Counted from the first letter of the stretch, positions 1 through 7,583 are shown. The stretch is DNA of 18,667 nt from JAQBQQ01 sp964633955 (GCA_964633955.1 CAZWIA010000021.1:1-18667), one strand, 5' to 3'. Notes: a model not told the origin generated them from the letters alone. Numbers and translations: made by a program.

Positions 1-1601
1 TCCCCCGGAACTCCACGGCGCTGGACGCCGCCATCTACCTCTACAACGGCGACGCACTGCGGCTGACCGCCATCCGCGTGAACGGGAAAGACGCGCCGTT
101 CCACACGCCGCTCAAGCAGGCGGATACGGTGGAAGTCAGCCTAGCCAAATCCCACACCGCCACGCGGGATTGGCTGGAGACTGTCCATACCGCGTATGCC
201 ACAGCGAGCATTCGCTCCTTCCTTGCGTCCCGATCGCGCGCCAGACGCGTGCACACCGGCCGTGACATTCTGGCTACTACCCTGCGCGAGCGTGGGTTTG
301 GTTTCCTGGAAGAGATCAGCGTGCAGAGCCTGGAGAAAGTGACCGCGGCACTTGGGCTGGACACGACGCATGACCTCTTCACGGAAATCGCGGAGGGACG
401 GATCAAGACAGATACAGTGATTGATCACCTCTTTACGGGCAGACGCCGGTTGGTCACCAGACGCCAGACCAGCGCCATCCGCTTTCAGCTGGAAGATCAC
501 GCCGCCCTGCAGCAGATGCCGCTGGATCCCGAGCTGTTCCACGCTCAGTATTTGGGCCCGCTCCAAGAATCACGCATACGACCGGCCAGGGGCGGCGCCG
601 TGAACGTCACTCTCCGGACCATGCTGGATGACGCGGACCTGCAACGCTTGAAGCGCGATCTGCAGCAGCTGGGCGCAGTCAATCTGGAAGTCATCACGCT
701 CTCCAACCGGCTGGCACTCCTCATCGCCGTCGTGATCGTCCTGTGGGCGCTGAACCCGGTCTTGGCCAAATGGATCCTGGAGGCCGGCATGCAGCCCCAT
801 GCGCTCATCACTCTGCGCCTCTTCACCGTAGGATTCCTGAACGTTGCGTTCTTCCTGCTCTGGCGATCTATCAACCGCGCGCGTTACTCCGCCATTCATC
901 ATCTGGCCAAGGAAGCCCTGCTCCCCGCCGCTGGCCTCATTGGCATGACGGTCTTCAACTACCTGGCGCTCCTATACCTCCCGCCTTCCGTTCACCTCAC
1001 CATCCTTCGGTTCAATACGCTGCTCTTGCCCGCCCTGGCGTGGACGTACGGGGGGAAGATGAGCGTTCCCAGCCGTCTCTTTGCTGGCTTCATCATCCTG
1101 GCAACCAGCGCTTTCACACTCAGTTTAGGCGTTCCGGTCGTTCCCGGGCTTCTCTTCTCTCTGGGCGCCCTGTTCTCCTACACGCTCTATACCCTCACCA
1201 TGGAACACGCGCTCCAGCGGAAGAAGATCGATCTGCGTCACCCGTACTTCCTGCTACACATGGGACTATGGCTCCTGGCGGCCGGGCTGCTCTCTTTGCC
1301 GTTCACACCAGCTGCCAACCTGCTCAATGACCTTACCCTTCCGGCAATACTGTACATTGCTGGCTGCGTGGCTATTCCGCACATCCTGTACTCCTCGGTG
1401 CTGAAAACCACCCGCTTCAAGTACTTCTCAGACTTCCAGCTGGCGGAAATTCCGCTGGCCATCCTGTTTGAACTCATCGTTCTAGGCCTGTTCCAGCCGC
1501 CGCTGGGGTACCTCTCCATCACCTTGGTCGTCATTCTGCTCATCTACGCTCGCCGCAAGGCGCTGCTCATCCCCATGAAGATCGCATCGCCGGATCTATG
1601 A
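1..1601 (+). CDS. RelA/SpoT C-terminal region fused to an EamA/DMT-type membrane domain (5' truncated)
   Basis: The frame is open from position 3, so the true start lies left of the window; the GTG at 78 is internal. The visible protein begins inside a TGS domain (VNGKDAPFHTPLKQADTVEV, nt 78-137) followed by the Rel hallmark TRDWLETVHTAYATASIRSFL-like block (nt ~165-227), the helical GRDILATTLRERG block (nt ~258-296) and DLFTEIAEGRIKTDTVIDHLF (nt ~375-437). This is the regulatory half of long RSH (p)ppGpp synthetase/hydrolases. An ACT-like stretch (nt ~470-705, with DDADLQRLKRDLQQLGAV) follows, and no cysteine-rich zinc-finger region is seen. From nt ~705 to 1560 there are about ten hydrophobic helices in two EamA-like halves (LWALNPVLAKW near nt 741; GLLFSLGALFSYTLYTL near nt 1149). 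Family knowledge: RSH proteins are normally soluble and EamA proteins are drug/metabolite exporters. A membrane-anchored alarmone sensor is inference. The reading frame is continuous; the synthetase and hydrolase domains are not visible. The 3' end overlaps the convergent gene by 6 nt. Confidence 0.85.
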   Translation, partial: PRNSTALDAAIYLYNGDALRLTAIRVNGKDAPFHTPLKQADTVEVSLAKSHTATRDWLETVHTAYATASIRSFLASRSRARRVHTGRDILATTLRERGFGFLEEISVQSLEKVTAALGLDTTHDLFTEIAEGRIKTDTVIDHLFTGRRRLVTRRQTSAIRFQLEDHAALQQMPLDPELFHAQYLGPLQESRIRPARGGAVNVTLRTMLDDADLQRLKRDLQQLGAVNLEVITLSNRLALLIAVVIVLWALNPVLAKWILEAGMQPHALITLRLFTVGFLNVAFFLLWRSINRARYSAIHHLAKEALLPAAGLIGMTVFNYLALLYLPPSVHLTILRFNTLLLPALAWTYGGKMSVPSRLFAGFIILATSAFTLSLGVPVVPGLLFSLGALFSYTLYTLTMEHALQRKKIDLRHPYFLLHMGLWLLAAGLLSLPFTPAANLLNDLTLPAILYIAGCVAIPHILYSSVLKTTRFKYFSDFQLAEIPLAILFELIVLGLFQPPLGYLSITLVVILLIYARRKALLIPMKIASPDL

Positions 1602-2708
1602 TCCCATACCGGCGATGAGCCGATGGATTTTCCAACGCTGGTGCTTTTGAATAGCCCAAATGGTGGAGCGAAACTCCTGCAAGCGCTCCAGCGCCCAGTG
1701 CGCCTTCCCAACAAGAACGCCATTCGGATTTTCCAATTGGCGAATAGCCGTCCTGATTTCGTTCCAGTAGATCCGCCAGAGCACGCGACCCACCGGACGC
1801 CCATCTTCATCCCTGGTTTCCACGATATCCCTGTGACTACGGCTCCAATCAGCGCATTGCAGAAATTCACCGTTATACTCAGTGCTCGCCACGTTACTCA
1901 AGAAACTTCCTCCCAATACTGCATCGACCGAACGGATGGTACCAATGTTGAGCATGAGAATTTTCTGTTCAGGATCGCAAACGACATACTTGAGCGCGGT
2001 GCCGGCGGATAACCTTCTGGCACTCATGCCCCGGATCTCTTCCGGCACGGAGAATCCGTCCTCGGCAAGGTCGTCAAAACTCACCGGCACACCGGTCCGC
2101 CAGTTCGTGATGACCTGCTCCTTATCCTTAATCAGCGCCTCCACCACGTCTGGATCAGCCGCGATGGCATTAAGACCCAGCGTGGGGTACCTGGAGTCCT
2201 GCTCAAAGGATGGACTGAAGCCGTAGATGTATCCACCGGGCACACGAGCTTCATCGAACACGTACTCCAGGAGCATCACGTAGCCCTTCCGCGCCACATC
2301 CGCCAGCTGTTCTATTGTATTCAGGCTGACGTGACCACCCAGTTCCGCAAATTTGGAAATTTTCTGCAAATCGTGAGCATCTGAAGCGCCATCCAGATGC
2401 GCATTCTGGAAGCGCTGCAACTGCTCTGCCACTTCCACCGGATCCACGACTAACCTCCGTTCCAGCTTCATGACAGTTTTGAGATCCTCAAGAAAATCTT
2501 CTGAGTCCTTCTCGTTCCCTGCCGCATCAAAGCCCGCCAACCGGATCTCCGCCCGTGCAACGAGAGCGCGCTCCTTCTCTCTCAGTGATCTATGCTTGGG
2601 CCCCCTGGAACGTCGCTCTTTCATCCATTTGGATTCTAAGTACGGCCGGATCTGATCCGGTTGCAACACATCTGGCCATTCGGGAGTATCGGCAATAGTT
2701 TCTGCCAC
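1596..2708 (-). CDS. Hypothetical protein, 370 aa, no recognised family
   Basis: I do not recognise this protein. It starts at a GTG (2708-2706); an in-frame TAA lies only three codons upstream, so there is little room for an earlier start. No Shine-Dalgarno sequence precedes it. It has no signal peptide and no convincing membrane helix, so it is probably cytoplasmic. The N-terminal third is charged and helical (residues ~30-60 rich in K, R and E), and the middle contains LNTIEQLADVARKGYVMLLE. A mixed alpha/beta C-terminal half ends in a tryptophan-rich stretch (WRIYWNEIRTAIRQLENPNG, then further W residues). The gene is convergent with the rel fusion, overlapping it by 6 nt, and lies 66 nt downstream of a small unknown gene on the same strand, so the two are probably cotranscribed. 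Hand counts of 60-base blocks range from 43 to 65% G+C, mostly lower than the flanking genes, which may reflect acquisition. Its length and intact frame support a real gene. Confidence 0.75.
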   Translation of the reverse strand: MAETIADTPEWPDVLQPDQIRPYLESKWMKERRSRGPKHRSLREKERALVARAEIRLAGFDAAGNEKDSEDFLEDLKTVMKLERRLVVDPVEVAEQLQRFQNAHLDGASDAHDLQKISKFAELGGHVSLNTIEQLADVARKGYVMLLEYVFDEARVPGGYIYGFSPSFEQDSRYPTLGLNAIAADPDVVEALIKDKEQVITNWRTGVPVSFDDLAEDGFSVPEEIRGMSARRLSAGTALKYVVCDPEQKILMLNIGTIRSVDAVLGGSFLSNVASTEYNGEFLQCADWSRSHRDIVETRDEDGRPVGRVLWRIYWNEIRTAIRQLENPNGVLVGKAHWALERLQEFRSTIWAIQKHQRWKIHRLIAGMGS

Positions 2709-2774
2709 TGTTAATTACATGACAGGATAATGAAGAGAATACTACATACTTTGCCAGATAAGCCAAGCTATCCC

Positions 2775-3065
2775 TTAACCAGCAAGATTGATACCGCTCT
2801 TTGAGAGAGCTTCTTCAAGGTGAACACGTACATCGCGGACTTTTACTCTCTCCGCCGCAAGGTCCACCGCTACCGGAACTACGACCCTGAGAACAAGCTC
2901 ATCCTCATCCAGTTCCGCCTGCTTCATCCTCTTAGCACCAAGAATATCCCATAGGACGCCTTTGACCATCCGAAAGATATCATCCACGGACCGCGTGGGA
3001 ATAGGCGCGACGGTGTGCGTTTCAAACGCGTAGTTCAGGCCTTCAGAGGATAGTGCGGTGGACAT
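2775..3065 (-). CDS. Hypothetical protein, 96 aa, first gene of a probable two-gene operon
   Basis: This is a small protein of no family I recognise. A longer reading from a TTG at 3086 is possible, but that codon lies within the spacer of a strong -35/-10 pair (3078-3105), so the ATG at 3065-3063 (MSTALSSEG) is the better start. The predicted transcript would then begin only about 6 nt before the ATG. The sequence looks like a compact alpha/beta domain: a hydrophobic helix (DDIFRMVKGVLWDILG), an acidic linker (KQAELDEDEL), a beta strand (LVLRVVVPVAVDL) and a C-terminal amphipathic helix (VRVHLEEALSKSG). There are no membrane segments and no cysteines. The following gene (ending at 1596) starts 66 nt downstream on the same strand. 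A small gene ahead of a larger unknown one could be a partner or regulator, but nothing in the sequence proves this. G+C is about 53% in a sampled 60-base block, lower than in ileS. Confidence 0.65.
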   Translation of the reverse strand: MSTALSSEGLNYAFETHTVAPIPTRSVDDIFRMVKGVLWDILGAKRMKQAELDEDELVLRVVVPVAVDLAAERVKVRDVRVHLEEALSKSGINLAG

Positions 3066-3077
3066 TTTTGCCGGACT

Positions 3078-3105
3078 ATTATGCAAATAAATAATAAATT
3101 GTCAA
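3078..3105 (-). promoter_or_regulatory. Sigma70-type promoter of the 96-aa gene
   Basis: Read on the minus strand, a perfect TTGACA (3105-3100) is followed by a 16-bp A+T-rich spacer and CATAAT (3083-3078, 5 of 6 matches to TATAAT). The expected transcription start is about 3071, which leaves roughly 6 nt before the ATG at 3065. The element excludes the upstream TTG start at 3086. Confidence 0.65.
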
Positions 3106-3167
3106 ACAATTCGGGATTTCAGCATACTCAGCCTGACGGATGAGACTCAAGGAAAGGACCAACATTC

Positions 3168-3186
3168 ACAGAAAATCTGTTACGAT
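3168..3186 (+). promoter_or_regulatory. Extended -10 promoter of ileS with a small overlapping palindrome
   Basis: TG-T-TACGAT (3178-3186) is an extended -10 element; a -35 is weak or absent. The start is expected near 3193, giving a leader of about 20 nt before the ileS ATG at 3213, with no Shine-Dalgarno sequence. A perfect inverted repeat, ACAGA-AAA-TCTGT (3168-3180), overlaps the TG of the extended -10 and could be an operator. The promoter is plausible; the operator is a guess. Confidence 0.45.
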
Positions 3187-3212
3187 GCATTCGACACGCT
3201 CCCTTTGTCCCC

Positions 3213-6200
3213 ATGTTCGACCCCGTAGACCCACGGCAATCGTTCCCGGAGCTGGAACGCGGCATCCTGCACTACTGGCGGGAGGAGGAGATCTTCAAGC
3301 GGTCGCTCAGGAGCCTGGTCGCTTTGGATACGGAAGAAGCCCGGGAGGGGGAGATGGAGACGCAGTACAGTTTCTACGACGGGCCGCCCTTTGCCACGGG
3401 ATTGCCGCACTACGGCCACCTCCTGGCCGGAACCATCAAAGACGCCATTCCTCGCTATCAGACCATGCGGGGCAAGCACGTGCAGCGCCGCTTTGGCTGG
3501 GACTGCCACGGGCTCCCGGTGGAATACGAGGTGGAGAAGGAGTTTGGGCTTGACCGGGACAAGATCCGCCAGCTGGGTGTTGCGGCCTTCAACGACCTCT
3601 GCCGGTCCATCGTCCTGCGGTACACCGGCGAGTGGCGCAAGACCGTGGAGCGGACCGGCCGCTGGGTGGACATGGATTGGGACTACCGGACCATGGACCC
3701 GGAGTACATGGAGAGCATCTGGTGGGTGTTTAAGCGCCTGTTTAACCAGGGCCTGATCAAGGAGGGGCACAAGCCCATGCACATCTGCCCGCGCTGCGGG
3801 ACGCCTTTGTCCAATTTTGAGGTCACCCAGGGCTACGCCGAGCTGACGGACTTGAGTGTGACGGCGAAGTTTGAGGTAAAGGAGGTAATGAAGGTAAGGA
3901 AGGACGATACGGTAAAAGTTTTTCTTCTGGCCTGGACTACAACGCCCTGGACACTTCCTGGAAACGTCCTTCTTGCTATACATCCAGCAATCGAATATGC
4001 CAGATTCCGCTCAAAGCTAGAGACAGGAGCAAGCATCGGTGTGAAGGGACGCGAATTCCGTATCGAACCAAACGAAGAATACATCGCAGCGAAAAGCTAC
4101 TTTGAATTCCTACCGGTCGAATTGCGAGACTCTCTAGAGCACATCGAAGACATCAAAGGATCTGACCTTCTGGACCTCCATTACCTTCCTGACTTCCCGT
4201 ACTTTGCCGATCGGTACGCGGAGAACGGCTTCCGGGTGGTAGAGGCGGATTTCGTCTCGACCGAGGAGGGCACGGGGATCGTGCACATCGCGCCGGGGTT
4301 TGGGGAGGAGGACTTCAACCTGGGCAAGCGCGAAGGCCTGCCACTCCTGCAGCACGTGACGCCGGAAGGCACGTTCACCAAGGAGGTGACGGACTTTGCC
4401 GGACTGCCGGTGAAGCCTAAGGACGATCCGGCCAAGACTGATCGGTTGATCGCTAAGTATCTTGAAGAGAACGGTCTGCTATTTGAACCAAAGATATATA
4501 CGCACAGCTACCCGCTGTGCTGGCGGTGCGACACCCCCCTCCTCAACTACGCCACGTCCTCTTGGTTCGTGGACGTTTCCCAGGTGAAGGCGAGCATGAT
4601 TCAAAACATCCAGACGACAACGTGGGTTCCCGCTCACCTGCGGGACGGTCGTTTTGGCAACTGGCTTTCAAACGCGCGGGAGTGGGCCATCTCCCGGAAC
4701 CGCTTCTGGGGCACGCCTCTCCCCCTCTGGCGCCAGGAGGACACGGGCGAACTCACGTGCATCGGCTCACGGGAGGAACTGGCGGCCAAGGTGCCGGACC
4801 GCTTCACCAGGATCACCGTGCTGCGTCACGGGGAGAGCCAGGGGAACCTGATTCCGGTCTATCAGGGAGAAGAACCCGGGACCGACCTCACGGACCGCGG
4901 CCAGGCGCAGGCCGCCCGCGCGGCCACGTACCTGCGGCAGAACGCCGTGCACCGCGTGTACACGTCGCCCCTCCTGCGGGCGCGGCGGACGGCGGAGGAG
5001 ATCGCGCGGCAAACCGGCGCGGAGGTAACGGTGGATGACCGCCTGCGGGAAGTGCGCTTTGGCGAGTATGAGGGCAAGCCCATGGATCTCACCGACCGCG
5101 CGTTCGCGCAGGCGCGGCGGGCGCACAAGCTGGGCCAGCACGACTCAGTCTCGCCTTACCACTTCCCCGGCATGGAAACGTGGGTGGAAGTGGCGGAGCG
5201 AGTGCAGAGCTTCCTTAAAGAAGTCCTTGAGAAGCACCGCGGCGAACACGTGGTGGTCGTGACGCATTCGGATCCGCTGCGGAACTTCAAGCACGCCTTC
5301 ACCAAGGAGGAACCGGAGAAGCTCCTCCGGCAGCCGCTCCCCTCCTACGCGGAGCCGCACCTCTTCCTGTGGGACCACCGGGCGGGCGGGCCGTTTGATC
5401 TCCATAAGGAGTACGCGGATGACATCACCTGGCAGGACGGCAAGCCGGAAGACGCCGTGACACTGACCGTGATGCGGCACCCGGAGACGGATTGGAATGC
5501 GGCGGACAGGGTCTGCGGCCAGGCCGACCGGCCCCTCACGGACGCAGGCCGATCGCAGGTCCAGGCGCTCCTGACAGAACTCCGCCCGGGCGACTACGAT
5601 GCGATCGTCTCCTCCGATCTGATCCGCGCCAAAGAAACGGCAGCAACACTGGCCGATGCCTGGGGGAAGAGCCTGGTCACCGATCCGCTCTTCCGCGAGC
5701 AGGACGTAGGATCCCTGGAGGGGAAGCGACAGGCAGAGCTGGACGCCGAAGACCCCGAGTACATGGCCCGGTTCCGGGAAGCGATCGTGGACGCGCCGGG
5801 CGGAGAAACGCGCGACCAGCTCCTCAAGCGCGCGCAAGAGGCGCTCCGTTGGCTGCGCGAACGCTACCAGGGCAAGCGCGTGCTGCTCATCACGCACGCC
5901 CGGTTCCTCACGGCGGTAAAGATCCTGGAGCAAGGGGACCAGCCGTACCGGTCGCCTGAGAATTCCTACCGCGAGACCTTGAGCATCCTCCCCCGCTACC
6001 GCCGCGTGCCGGAGGTCTTGGACTGCTGGTTTGAGAGCGGCTCCATGCCCTACGCCCAGATGCACTTCCCCTTCAGCCCGGTGTACGCGCCGGCCGATCG
6101 GGCGGAGCCGCACGGCTTCCCGGCGGATTTCATTGCGGAGGGCGTGGACCAGACGCGCGGCTGGTTCTACACCCTCACCGTGCTGGCGGCGGCGCTGTTT

Positions 6201-7583
6201 GACAAGCCCGCGTTCAAGCACGTGGTGGTGAACGGCACGGTGCTGGCGGAGGACGGTCGCAAGATGAGCAAGCGGCTCAAGAACTTCCCGGATCCGCTGG
6301 AGGTCATAGAGCGCCACGGCGCGGACGCGCTGCGCTTCACCCTGCTGGGTTCGCCGGCCGTGCGCGCGGAGGACATGCGGTTCTCCGAGCGGCTGTCGGA
6401 GGAGACCGTCCGCAGCCTTCTGCTCCCCTTCTGGAACGCCCACGCGTTCTTCACCACCTACGCCAACCTGGCGGGCTGGCAGCCGGACGCCGGCAAGCGG
6501 CCATCCGCGCATCCGCTGGACCGGTGGATCCTGGCGGAAGTGCAGCAGCTGACCAACCGCCTCACCGATCAGCTGGACGCCTACAACCTGTCCGGCAGCT
6601 GCGCGCTCCTCACGGACGCCGTGGACGGGCTCACCAACTGGTACGTGCGGCTCTCCCGGCGGCGGTTTGCCGGACGGTCGGAGGGGACGGAGATGAGCTC
6701 CACCGCGGACGACCAGCATGACGCGCTCCAGACGCTCCACCAGGTCCTCATCACCTTCTCCCAGCTGCTCGCCCCCTTCTGCCCGTTCCTGGCGGAAGCC
6801 GTCTACCTGAACCTGAGCGGGGACGATCACGGATCCGTGCACCTCACGCGCTGGCCGCAATCGCGCGCGCTGACGCCGGAGGAGCAGGAGCTCTTGGACC
6901 GGACGCGCCTCCTCCGGACGGCCGTGTCGCTTGGCCTCAAGATCCGGTCGGAGAAGAAGGTCAAAGTCCGCCAACCGCTCGCGCGGGCTACGGTCGCCCT
7001 GCCCAAGTCCGCGCGCCAGTTGGGAAGTGAAGATCTGCAGCTCCTGCAGGAGGAACTGAACGTGAAACAGGTGGCCGTCACGCATGACGCGACCGACATC
7101 GCGGAGGCGTTCGTGCGGGTGGATGCACGCGCCGTGGGTCCCCGGCTGGGAGCCAAGGTCCAGCAGGTGATCCTGGCCGGGAAGAGAGGCGAGTTTGAAG
7201 AGCTCCAAGATGGATCAATCAAGATCCTGGATGAGACGTTCACGCCGCAGGAAGCCGTGCTCTCCTACCGCGGCCGGGAAGGCCAGGACGTGGCGGCCAG
7301 CCGCGGCATGGTGGTGAGCTTGGATACGACGGTGACGCCGGAGCTGAAGCGGGAGGGACAGGCGCGGGACCTGATCCGGTTCATCCAGCAGCAGCGCAAG
7401 GACGCCGGCCTGTCCGTGAAAGACCGCATCAGCCTGCAGATCTTGGGTGCCACAGAAGTCCTCCAGACCTACGGCCCGCTCATCGCCCAGGAGACCGGCG
7501 CGGAACTGGGACCAAGCAAGGGCGAGCCCAAAGAGATCGAGTTGGATGGGGAGAGAGTGGAGGTGAGGTTTGGGAAGCAATAA
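3213..7583 (+). CDS. ileS: Isoleucyl-tRNA synthetase (type 2) with two inserted histidine-phosphatase domains
   Basis: Charges tRNA-Ile with isoleucine in the cytoplasm. Class I signatures are clear: HYGH (HIGH motif, residues 66-69), the editing-domain WTTTPW from residue 241, GTGIVHIAPGFGEEDF, DCWFESGSMPYAQ from residue 937, EGVDQTRGWFYTL, and KMSKR at 1017-1021. The DCWFESG form and the paired Cys motifs (CPRCGTPLSNFE; CWRCDTPLLNY) match the eukaryote-like type 2 enzymes, many of which resist mupirocin. The protein is 1456 residues; the family is usually near 1050. The excess is two histidine-phosphatase domains (residues ~533-715 and ~750-925) flanking the family segment DLHKEYADDITW (729-740). 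KMSKR is displaced by about 400 residues, so the insertions sit between the two halves of the catalytic fold. The catalytic and C-terminal anticodon-binding parts appear complete. A lower-G+C patch (3901-4200, 48%) lies in the editing domain. The ATG at 3213 is preceded by an extended -10 promoter. Confidence 0.95.
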   Translation: MFDPVDPRQSFPELERGILHYWREEEIFKRSLRSLVALDTEEAREGEMETQYSFYDGPPFATGLPHYGHLLAGTIKDAIPRYQTMRGKHVQRRFGWDCHGLPVEYEVEKEFGLDRDKIRQLGVAAFNDLCRSIVLRYTGEWRKTVERTGRWVDMDWDYRTMDPEYMESIWWVFKRLFNQGLIKEGHKPMHICPRCGTPLSNFEVTQGYAELTDLSVTAKFEVKEVMKVRKDDTVKVFLLAWTTTPWTLPGNVLLAIHPAIEYARFRSKLETGASIGVKGREFRIEPNEEYIAAKSYFEFLPVELRDSLEHIEDIKGSDLLDLHYLPDFPYFADRYAENGFRVVEADFVSTEEGTGIVHIAPGFGEEDFNLGKREGLPLLQHVTPEGTFTKEVTDFAGLPVKPKDDPAKTDRLIAKYLEENGLLFEPKIYTHSYPLCWRCDTPLLNYATSSWFVDVSQVKASMIQNIQTTTWVPAHLRDGRFGNWLSNAREWAISRNRFWGTPLPLWRQEDTGELTCIGSREELAAKVPDRFTRITVLRHGESQGNLIPVYQGEEPGTDLTDRGQAQAARAATYLRQNAVHRVYTSPLLRARRTAEEIARQTGAEVTVDDRLREVRFGEYEGKPMDLTDRAFAQARRAHKLGQHDSVSPYHFPGMETWVEVAERVQSFLKEVLEKHRGEHVVVVTHSDPLRNFKHAFTKEEPEKLLRQPLPSYAEPHLFLWDHRAGGPFDLHKEYADDITWQDGKPEDAVTLTVMRHPETDWNAADRVCGQADRPLTDAGRSQVQALLTELRPGDYDAIVSSDLIRAKETAATLADAWGKSLVTDPLFREQDVGSLEGKRQAELDAEDPEYMARFREAIVDAPGGETRDQLLKRAQEALRWLRERYQGKRVLLITHARFLTAVKILEQGDQPYRSPENSYRETLSILPRYRRVPEVLDCWFESGSMPYAQMHFPFSPVYAPADRAEPHGFPADFIAEGVDQTRGWFYTLTVLAAALFDKPAFKHVVVNGTVLAEDGRKMSKRLKNFPDPLEVIERHGADALRFTLLGSPAVRAEDMRFSERLSEETVRSLLLPFWNAHAFFTTYANLAGWQPDAGKRPSAHPLDRWILAEVQQLTNRLTDQLDAYNLSGSCALLTDAVDGLTNWYVRLSRRRFAGRSEGTEMSSTADDQHDALQTLHQVLITFSQLLAPFCPFLAEAVYLNLSGDDHGSVHLTRWPQSRALTPEEQELLDRTRLLRTAVSLGLKIRSEKKVKVRQPLARATVALPKSARQLGSEDLQLLQEELNVKQVAVTHDATDIAEAFVRVDARAVGPRLGAKVQQVILAGKRGEFEELQDGSIKILDETFTPQEAVLSYRGREGQDVAASRGMVVSLDTTVTPELKREGQARDLIRFIQQQRKDAGLSVKDRISLQILGATEVLQTYGPLIAQETGAELGPSKGEPKEIELDGERVEVRFGKQ
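4803..5360 (+). other. Histidine-phosphatase domain 1 inserted in IleRS
   Basis: Within ileS, residues ~533-715 follow IleRS segment CIGSREELAAKVPD and read as a complete histidine-phosphatase (phosphoglycerate-mutase-like) domain. It has LRHGES with the candidate phospho-acceptor His539, the arginine-bearing YTSPLLRARRTAEEI, an acidic REVRFGEYEG block, and VVVTHSDPLRNF with the second catalytic His685. All the usual catalytic positions of the superfamily are present, so activity is likely; the substrate cannot be told. Boundaries are approximate. Confidence 0.85.
5450..5985 (+). other. Histidine-phosphatase domain 2 inserted in IleRS
   Basis: Residues ~750-925 of IleRS form a second, diverged histidine-phosphatase domain. 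It has MRHPET (His756; proline replaces the usual glycine of the RHG motif), VSSDLIRAKETAATLA, the acidic FREQDVGSLEG block, PGGETRDQLL, and LLITHARFLTAV with His895. It starts about 10 residues after DLHKEYADDITW and ends just before RRVPEVLDCWFESGS, so it is a separate insertion from domain 1 rather than one tandem block. Boundaries are approximate. Confidence 0.85.

Noticed and set aside
3087..3212. T-box or other riboswitch ahead of ileS
   Set aside because: The predicted leader is only about 20 nt and no specifier or T-box core sequence is visible in the gap.
5145..7208. Long minus-strand open frame (687 codons) antisense to ileS
   Set aside because: It is complementary to unmistakable IleRS sequence. 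Its translation is rich in R, H, L and V without domain motifs, as expected of a shadow frame in G+C-rich DNA.
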